A DNA stretch of 41,345 bases from assembly GCA_947628705.1 (NCBI GenBank), contig CANRAZ010000016.1, forward strand, positions 1-41,345, in the 5' to 3' direction. This document shows positions 24,319 through 32,892 of this stretch, one piece after another. The stretch is from an uncultured Lachnospiraceae bacterium. GTDB lineage: Bacteria > Bacillota > Clostridia > Lachnospirales > Lachnospiraceae. The notes beneath the pieces are model-generated. The model was not told the DNA's origin. It made no database searches and was given only the letters and a program-made list of their open reading frames with translations. The position numbers were made by a program, and so were the translations under genes. Position 1 is the first letter of the stretch, and each line of letters starts with the position of its first letter.

Positions 24319-24430
24319 AAAGGCGCCGTTTTAAAAGCAAAATATTTCTAAAGCATATTGTACAGATATTTGCCGTAAAAATCAAAAGTACCGTTTACAA
24401 AAAATTGTTGTTCCTTCTTGCCTTTATTTA

Positions 24431-24439
24431 TGATATACT
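24431..24439 (+). promoter_or_regulatory. Extended -10 promoter of the GH18 gene
   Basis: TGA-TATACT (24431-24439). No strong -35 box at the right distance (TTCCTT at 24411-24416). The start codon is 108 bases downstream. Confidence 0.5.
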
Positions 24440-24547
24440 TCTCCGTAGTGGCGGTTTGATTTGAGCTTGCCGTAGCTTTACGGTAATGTCCTGAAAAGTG
24501 GCGCATATCGGCACGGTTCTAAACGGGACGATGGAAGGAAGGTAAAA

Positions 24548-26239
24548 ATGTACGGTAGAAGAACAGCGATCATTATGCTTACGCTCCTGATGCTGATTAT
24601 CTGCACTGCCTGCAATGCAGACAGTTTCTTTGACAGAGATGACAACGGGAACAAAGCGTCCGAGAAAATGGCTGATTACGATAAAATATACGGTTTAAAG
24701 GAAAACGAGGGCTTTGTAGTTCTTGATATGCAGGAAGCGGCCGACAGGGCAAAAAAAATAGACGGAAGGTGGTTCCTGTCGGTTAATACGGTAAATCAGC
24801 TGAATGATAAGTTTTACTGGAATCAAAAGGAAGAGCAGCTCATTGTTACTACAGCCGAAAGTGTGGATTACTATTGGCCGGATGCTGCGAAATTTACGTC
24901 AAACGGAGCGGAAACTCCGCTTGAACGCTCTGAAATCACAATTCAAAACGGAGTGCTTTACGTAAGCACGGATCTGATTAAAAAATATACTGCTGTGACC
25001 TTTGAGGCTTACGAGGAGCCTAACCGTATCGTTTTGTGGACTGATAAAGACGGTGTTACAACCTACAGCGCCATAAAAAAGGATACCTGTGTGAGAACGG
25101 GAGCGTCCTTATCGGAAAGCATTTTGAAAAAGGCTGCCGAGGGAGATAAGCTTTACGCAACAGGCGAGGAAGAATCAGGGTTTATACCGGTCGTTACTTT
25201 TGACGGCTTCTGCGGCTATGTCTCATCAGAAGATGTAAAGGACGGCGGCACCTCTTCTTTTGCCTCCGGCTTTACTCCTTCAGAATATACGCATAACCTT
25301 AGAGACGGCGGGTACTTCACGTCTGTTTGGCACAACGTTGCGTATGAAGCAGAGGGAAGCCTGCTTGCCTCGGAGCTTGACGGAAGCGAGGGCGTAGACG
25401 TCGTGATGCCGACGTGGTACAGAGTGATTGATATTGACGGCAGCATTTCATCTCTCGCCAATCACTCTTACGTTGACAAGGCTCATGAGCTCGGACTTGA
25501 GGTTTGGGGGCTTGTTGACGATTTTGCCGCCGGCGTTCCGGGCATTGATGTGCTTTCAAACACGGCTGCAAGAAATAACTTATCGGACAGCTTGGTTGCA
25601 AGCGCTGTGGAGTATGGAATAGACGGAATAAACGTGGATTTTGAGTATATAACGCAAGAGAGCTCGCCTCATTACATACAGTTTTTAAGAGAGCTTTACT
25701 TAAAAATGAAGCCTCACGGCCTGAAGCTGAGTGTTGACAACTATGTGCCTAACAGCGGAAATGCTTATTATAACCTGAAGGCTCAGGCAGAGGTTGCGGA
25801 TTATATAATGTTGATGACCTACGATGAGCATTATTCTCCGGAAACAGGAGTAGGAAGCGTGGCCTCGCTTAATTTTGTGGAGGACGGAGTAGTGTCCGCC
25901 CTTGCAAGCGTACCGGCAGAAAGGCTGGTCATGGGAATTCCTTTTTTTACAAGACTCTGGCAGACTGACAGCAATGCGCAGGTTTCTATGCAGGTTCTTA
26001 CAATGAAAACCGAGATGGACACTGTGGCTCAGTACGGACTTGAGCCGAAATGGATTGAGACAAACGCCCAGTATTACGTAAGCTACGTTAATAAAGAGGG
26101 GATAAGCTGCGAAATGTGGCTTGAGGAAGAGGAATCCGTTACTGAAAAGAGGCGGGTTTGTGATAACTACGGACTCGCAGGCACTGCAAGCTGGTGTCTT
26201 GGCTATGAGACAGACGGAATATGGGACATTTTGAAATAG
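24548..26239 (+). CDS. GH18 peptidoglycan hydrolase-like lipoprotein (SleL/YaaH-like)
   Basis: Secreted protein of 563 residues. The signal peptide ends in IICTAC, so it is probably a lipoprotein anchored at about Cys22, although Cys at -3 is unusual. Domains: a copper-amine-oxidase-N-like region (about 50-165), a bacterial SH3 domain (about 175-230) that binds cell wall, and a GH18 barrel (about 250-560). The catalytic motif is DGINVDFE, Asp359 to Glu366, with Asn in place of the middle Asp, as in SleL/YaaH-type N-acetylglucosaminidases; the end has YIMLMTYDEHY and GIPFFTRLW. The role is probably cell-wall turnover. The ATG follows GGAAGG. The gene ends 29 bases before the SRP RNA promoter and has no clear terminator of its own. 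Confidence 0.85.
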   Translation: MYGRRTAIIMLTLLMLIICTACNADSFFDRDDNGNKASEKMADYDKIYGLKENEGFVVLDMQEAADRAKKIDGRWFLSVNTVNQLNDKFYWNQKEEQLIVTTAESVDYYWPDAAKFTSNGAETPLERSEITIQNGVLYVSTDLIKKYTAVTFEAYEEPNRIVLWTDKDGVTTYSAIKKDTCVRTGASLSESILKKAAEGDKLYATGEEESGFIPVVTFDGFCGYVSSEDVKDGGTSSFASGFTPSEYTHNLRDGGYFTSVWHNVAYEAEGSLLASELDGSEGVDVVMPTWYRVIDIDGSISSLANHSYVDKAHELGLEVWGLVDDFAAGVPGIDVLSNTAARNNLSDSLVASAVEYGIDGINVDFEYITQESSPHYIQFLRELYLKMKPHGLKLSVDNYVPNSGNAYYNLKAQAEVADYIMLMTYDEHYSPETGVGSVASLNFVEDGVVSALASVPAERLVMGIPFFTRLWQTDSNAQVSMQVLTMKTEMDTVAQYGLEPKWIETNAQYYVSYVNKEGISCEMWLEEEESVTEKRRVCDNYGLAGTASWCLGYETDGIWDILK

Positions 26240-26268
26240 TTTAGTCGGGCTTTATCGGAAATCTTTCC

Positions 26269-26297
26269 TTGACACCTGATTTAAAAATTAGTATACT
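26269..26297 (+). promoter_or_regulatory. Promoter of the SRP RNA gene
   Basis: -35 TTGACA (26269-26274), 17-base spacer, -10 TATACT (26292-26297). A near-perfect consensus, as expected for a strongly expressed stable RNA. Confidence 0.9.
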
Positions 26298-26304
26298 TAC
26301 TATT

Positions 26305-26571
26305 GCCGTGCAGCCGGGGAGATAGCGGTGCCCTGTACCTACAATCCGCTACAGTAGGGGTGATGGTATGCCGAGGGTGTCTGTCTGTCGGGCAGCCCCT
26401 GATAAGCGATGTTGACGTTTGGGTCTTGCGCGACGGGAGCCTGTGAACCGTGTCAGGGCAGGAATGCAGCAGCACTAAGCAGTTCCTCCCGTGTGTTGTA
26501 AGGTCGCCTGGGCTGAGTTGGCTGTCAGGGTAACGACGGTGGGCAGCATTCGACGCATACCGCACGGTTTT
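26305..26571 (+). ncRNA. ffs: Signal recognition particle RNA, large (Alu-domain) type
   Basis: RNA component of the signal recognition particle, which with Ffh targets membrane proteins. The helix-8 hallmark is at about 26440-26475: GTGAACCGTGTCAGGGCAGG, then AATGCAGCAGCACTAAGC, matching the bacterial SRP tetraloop and symmetric/asymmetric loop region. The 5' end GCCGTGC (26305-26311) pairs with GCACGGT (26562-26568), which closes a rod of about 265 bases, the size of the Bacillota scRNA with Alu domain. The promoter is at 26269-26297 and the terminator at 26594-26634. The exact ends are estimated from pairing. Confidence 0.95.
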
Positions 26572-26593
26572 AGCTTTATAATGTAGAAATTGC

Positions 26594-26634
26594 AGCTTTA
26601 TTTTCCAGAATATTGTGAAGATAAAGCTTTTTTT
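26594..26634 (+). terminator. Terminator of the SRP RNA gene
   Basis: AGCTTTAT (26594-26601) pairs with ATAAAGCT (26621-26628), followed by a run of T to 26634. Confidence 0.75.
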
Positions 26635-26635
26635 C

Positions 26636-26664
26636 TTGTACTTGACAGGCAAAAGTGCTACAAT
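26636..26664 (+). promoter_or_regulatory. Promoter of the TPR protein gene
   Basis: -35 TTGTAC (26636-26641), 17-base spacer, -10 TACAAT (26659-26664). A TTGACA at 26643 is only 10 bases from the -10 box and so is not the -35. Confidence 0.55.
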
Positions 26665-26729
26665 GAATCCAAACGTGTATTTGTGGGAGTATATCCTGTG
26701 CACATATCAATTCGGCTTGGAGGTAAAAA

Positions 26730-28238
26730 ATGGGTTTTTTTACAGCGTCAAGACTAAACAAGATGAAAACCTGTTTCAGGAACGGCGACTATGAAAAAGC
26801 AATAGCCCTTGCAGATAAAATAAATCCGACCGAAATCCGTACCGCGTACGATCTTTCTATGATGGCAGATATTTATATGGCTGCGAAGCGTTACGGTGCG
26901 GCAAGGCGGGTTTTTGCCGAAATATACAAACGAAATAAAACAGTCAGGGTGTGCAAACAGCTTATATCTCTTAACATCAAGCTTAAGAATGTAAGGCAGG
27001 CGATAGTGTATCTTAAGGAGCTTAATGCTTTGGACAGCGAAGACTATGAGCGTTTTATTTTCCAGTATCAGATTGGAAAGATGCTCAATCAGCCCGATGA
27101 ATATCTTATCGAGTGCCTTAAAAAGGTAAGGGAAGCGGATTACATTGACAAATGGGCTTTGGAGCTTGCAAAGCTTTTTTATAAGACGGGAAGATTTGCG
27201 GAATGTATTAAGGAGTGCCAGAATATCAAGCTTTGGTTTCCGGACACGGATTTTTCCGCAAAAGCCGATATTCTTATTGGAGCCTGCCGTTCGGGCGTAA
27301 GCTATGAGGAATCCGTCGAAAGCATGAGGGCGCAGAAGGCCGAGAGGCTTGCCAAAGAGGCCGCTGAAAAGCAGGAGCCGGCCGAGGCTTTCAATAATGG
27401 CGCCGATGATGCTTATGAAGACGGCAATTCCGACTATGACGGCGAGGATGCCGGATTCGACGGGCAGCCGGATGACGGTGATGAATTTGAGGAAGAAGTG
27501 GAAAACGGCTATGATGAGAAGCCGGAAACGGAAGACGGCGAGGATTATGAATATGCCGAACCTGACGATGAGGAAGACTATGCGTATGCCGAGCCTGACG
27601 ATGAGGAAGACTATGCGTATGCCGAGTCTGATGATGAGGAAAACTATGCGTATGCCGAGCCCGATGATGAGGAAGACTACGTGTATGCCGAGCCTGATGA
27701 CGGAGGATCTGTGTATTTTGATTCTGAAGAGGATGAGCGTGACGAAGCCGAAGAGAGCGGAAACGTCAACGGCGGCAAAGCCTCTGAATCCTTTGACGGC
27801 TTTGGCAGTATAGAAAGACTTGAAAAAAGCGCAGAAGGGAAAAAGTACGGAAGCGGAACCTTTGACGACCGCAGCTATGGCAGAAGGAAGTATGACAGTG
27901 CGGCAATGACTGAAATCAGCGCTGACGATGCGGCGGAAATTTCAGCCGCTTCGGAATATGCCCCTGAGGAGATTGAGGAAAGGCTCCGCAGGCAAAGCTA
28001 TGAGAACGAAAATGACGTCAGCATGGAGCTTTCAGATTCAATAAAAACAATTATGCAGGAGGATGCGGCGGACAGAAACGCTGAGGATATAAACGACGAC
28101 CTGGCGGCAACGCTTATAAACGATTCTTTGACCGGCGAGGTCATAAGCGCGCTGCTTGAACAGGAGAAAAACGGCATTTCAAAGGATCATGACGCCGTTG
28201 ACGAATCGATACTTAAGATGATTGATGAAGAAGAATAG
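26730..28238 (+). CDS. TPR-like protein with acidic tandem repeat
   Basis: Cytosolic protein of 502 residues with no signal peptide or membrane helix. Residues 1-190 consist of helical pairs of TPR type (for example GDYEKAIALADKI and YGAARRVFAEIYKR), a protein-binding scaffold. From about 195 to 345 the chain is strongly acidic and disordered, and includes five tandem copies of an 11-residue unit (consensus EDYAYAEPDDE) at 271-325. The C-terminal part (about 375-502) is helical and charged, with no known domain. The function is unknown; it probably bridges other proteins. The ATG follows TTGGAGG. The gene has its own promoter, just after SRP RNA. Confidence 0.7.
   Translation: MGFFTASRLNKMKTCFRNGDYEKAIALADKINPTEIRTAYDLSMMADIYMAAKRYGAARRVFAEIYKRNKTVRVCKQLISLNIKLKNVRQAIVYLKELNALDSEDYERFIFQYQIGKMLNQPDEYLIECLKKVREADYIDKWALELAKLFYKTGRFAECIKECQNIKLWFPDTDFSAKADILIGACRSGVSYEESVESMRAQKAERLAKEAAEKQEPAEAFNNGADDAYEDGNSDYDGEDAGFDGQPDDGDEFEEEVENGYDEKPETEDGEDYEYAEPDDEEDYAYAEPDDEEDYAYAESDDEENYAYAEPDDEEDYVYAEPDDGGSVYFDSEEDERDEAEESGNVNGGKASESFDGFGSIERLEKSAEGKKYGSGTFDDRSYGRRKYDSAAMTEISADDAAEISAASEYAPEEIEERLRRQSYENENDVSMELSDSIKTIMQEDAADRNAEDINDDLAATLINDSLTGEVISALLEQEKNGISKDHDAVDESILKMIDEEE
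27540..27704 (+). repeat. Five tandem copies of a 33-bp coding repeat
   Basis: Units at 27540, 27573, 27606, 27639 and 27672, each 33 bases, in frame. Copies 2 to 4 are nearly identical in DNA as well as protein, which points to recent expansion by slippage or unequal exchange. Consensus peptide EDYAYAEPDDE. Confidence 0.92.
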
Positions 28239-28287
28239 CCTTAAAAGGGCTTTTCGGAGTTAAAGCCGTTGAGACAGGAGGTTTTAG

Positions 28288-28851
28288 GTGAGCAGAGAAA
28301 ACTGGAAGCCCGGAAACATGCTTTATCCGTTGCCGGTTGTGATGGTGGGCTGTCAAAGGGAAGGAGAAAAACCAAATATAGTAACGGTTGCGTGGACGGG
28401 TACGGTGTGCTCCGACCCGCCTTGTCTGAGTATTTCGCTCAGGCAGGAGAGATATTCCTACGGCATAATAAAAGAAACCGGAGAGTTTACGGTAAACCTT
28501 ACGACAAAGGAGCTTGCGTGGGCCGCTGACTATTGCGGGGTAAAGAGCGGAAGAGACATTGACAAATTTAAGGAATGCGGGCTTACTCCTCTTAAATCGG
28601 AAAAAATAAAGGCTCCCGGCATAGCAGAATCTCCTGTGTGTCTGGAATGCAAGGTAAAGGATGTTATTCCGCTGGGTTCACACGATATGTTTTTGGCTGA
28701 GATTGTTTCGGTTTCCGCCGACGGGAAGTATATGGATAAATCAGGAAGGTTTAATCTTGCGCTTGCGGATCCGATAGTTTATTCTCACGGGACCTATTAC
28801 GGCATGGGCGAGAAAATAGGAACATTCGGTTATTCCGTTAAGAAGAAATAG
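28288..28851 (+). CDS. Flavin reductase-like protein (FMN-binding split barrel)
   Basis: Protein of 187 residues, probably binding FMN. It has the flavoredoxin/flavin reductase-like domain: PLPVVMVGCQ near the N-terminus, the block NIVTVAWTGTVCSDPP (30-45) and SIILRQERYSYG-type binding strand, then FTVNL. Members transfer electrons from NAD(P)H or reduced partners to FMN or acceptors; the substrate here cannot be told. The start is GTG 28288 after CAGGAGG; no ATG fits the conserved N-terminus. The gene lies 13 bases before murA, so the two are probably cotranscribed. Confidence 0.85.
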   Translation: MSRENWKPGNMLYPLPVVMVGCQREGEKPNIVTVAWTGTVCSDPPCLSISLRQERYSYGIIKETGEFTVNLTTKELAWAADYCGVKSGRDIDKFKECGLTPLKSEKIKAPGIAESPVCLECKVKDVIPLGSHDMFLAEIVSVSADGKYMDKSGRFNLALADPIVYSHGTYYGMGEKIGTFGYSVKKK

Positions 28852-28864
28852 TTTGGAGGATTTT

Positions 28865-30163
28865 ATGAAGCAGTATATCATAAGGGGCGGAAAGTCCCTT
28901 GCGGGAGAGGTTACTATCGGAGGCGCAAAAAATGCCGCGCTTGGAATACTTGCGGCGGCAATTATGACTGACGATGAGGTGACGGTTGAAAATCTTCCTG
29001 ACGTAAGCGATATAAATGCTTTGCTTGAAGCGATATCTGCAATCGGAGGCAGGGTAGAAAGGATCGATGCGCACACCGTGAAGCTTTGCGGCGCGTCTAT
29101 TTGCTCTACTACCGTTGATTACGATTATATTCAAAAGATAAGAGCGTCTTATTATCTGCTCGGCGCCTTGCTTGGGAAAAAAGGGAAGGCGACCGTTGCG
29201 ATGCCGGGAGGCTGTAAAATCGGCAGCAGACCTATAGACCAGCATATAAAAGGACTTAAGGCTCTGGGAGCGACTGTGGTTTCCGAGAACAGCATGATAA
29301 AGGTCAAAGCCGATAAATTAAAGGGAAGCCACATATTCCTTGACGTGGTTAGCGTCGGAGCAACCATTAACATTATGCTTGCGGCGGCTCTTTCTACGGG
29401 TCAGACAATAATTGAAAACGTTGCAAAGGAACCTCATATAGTTGACGTTGCCAACTTCTTAAACAGCATGGGAGCCAATATCAAGGGAGCCGGTACGGAC
29501 GTAATAAGGGTAAGAGGAGTTGAAAGGCTGCACGGAAGCGTTTATTCCTGTATTCCCGACCAGATTGAAGCCGGAACCTTTATGTGCCTTGCCGCCGCGA
29601 CAAAGGGAGATATAGTGCTTAAGAATATCATTCCGAAGCATCTTGAGGCAATCAGCGCAAAGCTCTCTGAAATCGGAGCGGATATTACGGAATTTGACGA
29701 TTCGATGAGAATATCCTGCAACAAAAGAGTGAGCTCGAGCGTCGTTAAAACAAGAGTTTATCCGGGGTTCCCGACGGATATGCAGCCTCAGATAGCTGTG
29801 GTGCTTACTACTGCCGACGGCGTTTCGACAATAAATGAAAACATTTGGGAGGATAGGTTTAAATATATTGCCGAGCTTCGCAAGATGGGCGCGGTTGTGA
29901 CAGTTGAAGGAAACGTCGCTTTTATTGAAGGACAGAAGGAGCTTAAGCCTGCCATTATGGAGGCTCCCGACCTTCGCGCCGGAGCGGCGCTTACAATAGC
30001 AGCCCTGCAGGCTGACGGAGTCAGCATAATAACAGATATTCATTATATTGAAAGAGGTTACGAAAATTTTGACGGTAAGCTAAGACAGCTTGGCGCTTCT
30101 ATTGAAAAGATAGATTCAGATGATCAGGCGGCAATACAAAGATTCAAGCTTGAGGTCATCTGA
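28865..30163 (+). CDS. murA: UDP-N-acetylglucosamine 1-carboxyvinyltransferase
   Basis: First committed step of peptidoglycan synthesis: adds enolpyruvate from PEP to UDP-GlcNAc, in the cytosol. It has 432 residues. The substrate-binding GGAKNAAL is at 19-26; the catalytic loop MPGGCKIGSRPID has Cys117, the residue alkylated by fosfomycin; later blocks YPGFPTDMQPQ and DLRAGAAL are intact. The start is ATG 28865 after TTGGAGG; a TTG start 12 bases upstream overlaps the ribosome binding site and is rejected. The presence of Cys rather than Asp at 117 predicts sensitivity to fosfomycin at the target level. The gene lies between the flavin protein and metK. Confidence 0.96.
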   Translation: MKQYIIRGGKSLAGEVTIGGAKNAALGILAAAIMTDDEVTVENLPDVSDINALLEAISAIGGRVERIDAHTVKLCGASICSTTVDYDYIQKIRASYYLLGALLGKKGKATVAMPGGCKIGSRPIDQHIKGLKALGATVVSENSMIKVKADKLKGSHIFLDVVSVGATINIMLAAALSTGQTIIENVAKEPHIVDVANFLNSMGANIKGAGTDVIRVRGVERLHGSVYSCIPDQIEAGTFMCLAAATKGDIVLKNIIPKHLEAISAKLSEIGADITEFDDSMRISCNKRVSSSVVKTRVYPGFPTDMQPQIAVVLTTADGVSTINENIWEDRFKYIAELRKMGAVVTVEGNVAFIEGQKELKPAIMEAPDLRAGAALTIAALQADGVSIITDIHYIERGYENFDGKLRQLGASIEKIDSDDQAAIQRFKLEVI

Positions 30164-30204
30164 AAATACCGAAAATACTTTGAGAGCCGTTTTTGGAGGA
30201 AACT

Positions 30205-31395
30205 ATGGAAAAGAAACTTTTTACGTCCGAATCCGTTACCGAGGGACATCCTGATAAAATCTGCGACCAGATTTCAGATGCGATACTTGATGCGATGATG
30301 GCGCAGGATCCAATGAGCAGGGTCGCCTGCGAAACAGCAATAACCACAGGTCTTGTGCTTGTAATGGGAGAGGTTACCACAAAGGGTTATGTGGATATAC
30401 AGAAAATAGTGCGTGAAACTATTCGTGAAATTGGCTATGACAGGGCAAAGTACGGATTTGACTGTGACACCTGCGGCGTAATTGTCGCGCTTGACGAGCA
30501 GAGCAAGGATATTGCGATGGGGGTTGACAAGGCGCTGGAAGCCAAGGAAGGCGGGAATTGTGACAGCAGGATCTCGGCAATCGGCGCAGGCGACCAAGGA
30601 ATGATGTTTGGCTATGCAACCAATGAAACTGAAGAGTATATGCCTTATCCGATAAGTCTTGCACACAAGCTTACGAAGCGTCTTTCGGAGGTTCGCAAGA
30701 AGGGGATTCTTTCTTATCTCCGTCCGGACGGAAAAAGTCAGGTTACGGTTGAGTATGATGAAAACGGCAAGCCTGTGCACATAAACGCAGTGGTAATTTC
30801 CACACAGCATGATCCGGAGGTTTCGCAGGAGCAGATTCATAGTGATATAATGGAACATGTTATTACGCCTGTTGTTCCTAAGGAACTGATGAATTCCGAA
30901 ACGAAGGTATTTATCAATCCGACAGGACGCTTTGTAATCGGAGGGCCTAACGGAGACAGCGGACTCACGGGAAGAAAGATAATAGTTGATACCTACGGCG
31001 GTTATGCAAGACATGGCGGCGGCGCTTTTTCAGGAAAAGACTGCACGAAGGTTGACCGCTCGGCTGCCTATGCTGCAAGGTATGCTGCAAAGAATCTTGT
31101 TGCGGCAGGTCTTTGCGATAAATGTGAAATTCAGCTTTCCTATGCTATAGGCGTTGCTGAGCCGACTTCGGTAATGGCGGATACTTTTGGAACCGGAAGG
31201 CTTGGCGACGAAGAAATTGTAAAAATAATAAGGGAAAATTTTGATTTGCGTCCCGCAGGCATTATTGAAATGCTTAATCTGCGCAGGCCGATATATAAAC
31301 AGACGGCGGCTTACGGTCATTTTGGGAGAAACGATCTTGATTTGCCTTGGGAAAAGCTGGATAAGGTTGAGGCTTTGAAAAAATATCTTGCATAA
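30205..31395 (+). CDS. metK: S-adenosylmethionine synthetase
   Basis: Makes S-adenosylmethionine from methionine and ATP. It has 396 residues. Signatures: [17 protein letters not shown] (N-terminus), [12 protein letters not shown] (the ATP-binding hexapeptide region), and [18 protein letters not shown] (loop and metal site). The start is ATG 30205 after TTTGGAGG; a TTG start 12 bases upstream is rejected. I found no SAM riboswitch in the 41 bases upstream, so it is probably cotranscribed with murA. A sensor kinase gene starts three bases after its stop. Confidence 0.97.
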   Translation: MEKKLFTSESVTEGHPDKICDQISDAILDAMMAQDPMSRVACETAITTGLVLVMGEVTTKGYVDIQKIVRETIREIGYDRAKYGFDCDTCGVIVALDEQSKDIAMGVDKALEAKEGGNCDSRISAIGAGDQGMMFGYATNETEEYMPYPISLAHKLTKRLSEVRKKGILSYLRPDGKSQVTVEYDENGKPVHINAVVISTQHDPEVSQEQIHSDIMEHVITPVVPKELMNSETKVFINPTGRFVIGGPNGDSGLTGRKIIVDTYGGYARHGGGAFSGKDCTKVDRSAAYAARYAAKNLVAAGLCDKCEIQLSYAIGVAEPTSVMADTFGTGRLGDEEIVKIIRENFDLRPAGIIEMLNLRRPIYKQTAAYGHFGRNDLDLPWEKLDKVEALKKYLA

Positions 31396-31398
31396 AAT

Positions 31399-32892
31399 AT
31401 GAAGTTAAAAAAGAAAATTATTACAACCTGCGTGCTCATTGCGCTGCTTCCCTTGATTTTAGGCCTTTTAATAGGCGGAGTGATCGTTTTCAGGCAGTTT
31501 GATAAAATTAATGAGGCTTACGGGATAAACGAGAAAAGGTTTACCGTAATCCAAAATCCAATGATTGCCTACAATTCAATAATAAAGAAAAACGTCGAAA
31601 GGGTAAAAAACGGAATCGAGGAAAACACGGAAAAGCTTGAGGATACGGAGTATCTGGACGAGCTTAACAATAATCTTTCGGAGCACCACACAACTCTTTT
31701 TGTAAGGCAGAACGGCAAATATATCTACAAGGGTAAAAAAGGCATTTTGGAGTACCTTGACATTTACTTCCCAGAATACGGAAACGGTCCAGGAAATCCC
31801 GGCAGCATTTACATAAACAGCGAATCGTTTTCGGTTCTTATGGAACAGATGGATTTTCAGGGCGACGACGGCGACCGTTTTTCTGTTTATCTTGTAATGG
31901 AAGTGGACAAAATCCTGCCTGAAATAAGAAACGGCGCGACACAGATTATGCTGGCAATAATATTGATCCTTGTGCTTCTAGGAATCGTCACTCTGATATG
32001 GCTCTACAGGCTTTTTATCAATCCTCTCACAAAGCTGAGCAGGGCGACGCACCAGATTATGGAAGGCAATCTGGATTTTTCGATCAAGACAAACCGCAAG
32101 GACGAAATCGGTCAGCTGCAAAACGATTTTGAAGATATGAGGCTCCACCTTAAGGAAAGCACGGAGCAGCAGCTTTACAATGCCGATGCTTCAAAAGAGA
32201 TGATGAGCAACATATCCCACGATTTAAAGACTCCGCTTACGGCAATAAAGGGTTATGCCGAGGGGCTTTTGGACGGTGTTGCAGACACTCCGGAAAAACG
32301 TCAGAAATACTACAAGACGATATATGCAAAGGCATGCAGCATGGAGGAGCTCGTTGAAGACCTTGCCTACTTTTCAAAGCTTGATAACAAGATGCTTACC
32401 TACAACTTTACGGTTATATCTTTAAAGGACTTTTTAAAGGACTGTATAGAGGATGTCGAAATGGATCTGGAGCTCAGGGGCATCAGGCTAAAGGAGTCGT
32501 ATCAACACTGCTGCGACGTAAATGTGATAATCGATCCTGACGAAATAAAGAGAGTTATAATAAACATTATCGGGAACTCGATTAAGTACATGGATAAGTC
32601 TGAGGGCTGCGTCAGCATCAGGGTGTTAAGCGATGATGATTTTGCGTGGATATCGATAGAAGATAACGGAATGGGGGTTGATGCAAAGGATATTCCTCAC
32701 ATATTCGAGCGCTTTTACAGAGCCGACACCAGCAGGGGGACAAAAACGGGCGGTACGGGTCTGGGACTTGCGATTGCAAAGTCGATAATAGAGGCGCACG
32801 GAGGTACGATTTCTGCCAATAGCGTTAAGGGTGCGGGCACGACGGTAAGGTTTTCGCTTCCGAGGGAAAGAACAAAGGAGGGTGCAGAATGA
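31399..32892 (+). CDS. HAMP-containing sensor histidine kinase
   Basis: Membrane kinase of 497 residues. TM1 is at about 8-30, an extracytoplasmic sensor domain at about 31-180, TM2 at 183-204, HAMP at 205-257. The dimerisation domain has phospho-acceptor His274 in NISHDLKTPLTAIKGY; the ATPase domain has N box IINIIGNSIKY, G1 IEDNGMGVDAKDI, F box FERFYRAD and G2 TGGTGLGLAI. The sensor domain is not one I recognise. The start is ATG 31399, three bases after metK, with no visible Shine-Dalgarno, so translation may be coupled to metK. Its regulator overlaps its end by four bases. The signal is unknown. Confidence 0.9.
   Translation: MKLKKKIITTCVLIALLPLILGLLIGGVIVFRQFDKINEAYGINEKRFTVIQNPMIAYNSIIKKNVERVKNGIEENTEKLEDTEYLDELNNNLSEHHTTLFVRQNGKYIYKGKKGILEYLDIYFPEYGNGPGNPGSIYINSESFSVLMEQMDFQGDDGDRFSVYLVMEVDKILPEIRNGATQIMLAIILILVLLGIVTLIWLYRLFINPLTKLSRATHQIMEGNLDFSIKTNRKDEIGQLQNDFEDMRLHLKESTEQQLYNADASKEMMSNISHDLKTPLTAIKGYAEGLLDGVADTPEKRQKYYKTIYAKACSMEELVEDLAYFSKLDNKMLTYNFTVISLKDFLKDCIEDVEMDLELRGIRLKESYQHCCDVNVIIDPDEIKRVIINIIGNSIKYMDKSEGCVSIRVLSDDDFAWISIEDNGMGVDAKDIPHIFERFYRADTSRGTKTGGTGLGLAIAKSIIEAHGGTISANSVKGAGTTVRFSLPRERTKEGAE

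Larger units (their letters stand above)
23743..24547. other. Long intergenic region between dtd and the GH18 gene
   Basis: 805 bases without a convincing gene. It holds the dtd terminator (23848-23895), A/T-rich sequence to about 24140, a long imperfect hairpin at 24245-24318, and an extended -10 promoter at 24431-24439 followed by a roughly 100-base leader with a small hairpin (GCCGTA / TACGGT). A short + strand open stretch near 23761-23823 encodes about 20 residues and may be a decayed gene end. A 64-codon - strand ORF over 24191-24385 has no ribosome binding site or family likeness. Confidence 0.6.

Noticed and set aside
24120-24330. 6S RNA, T-box or c-di-GMP riboswitch in the gap before the GH18 gene
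   Set aside because: No family sequence signature recognised; no consensus promoter at the right place for 6S RNA; left as an unassigned hairpin.
24191-24385. 64-codon ORF on the - strand in the long gap
   Set aside because: No ribosome binding site, overlaps the long hairpin, composition unlike neighbouring proteins.
26281-26703. 140-codon ORF on the - strand over the SRP RNA
   Set aside because: The region is an RNA gene with promoter, closing stem and terminator on the + strand; the ORF has no ribosome binding site.
27540-27704. Tandem repeats as a CRISPR array
   Set aside because: Units are contiguous with no spacers and stay in frame.
27349-27813. 154-codon + strand ORF rich in Met, Arg and Lys
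   Set aside because: An out-of-frame reading of the acidic repeat in the TPR gene; its repeats only mirror the 33-bp unit.
30274-31014. 246-codon ORF on the - strand inside metK
   Set aside because: Antisense shadow of a conserved housekeeping gene with no independent signals.
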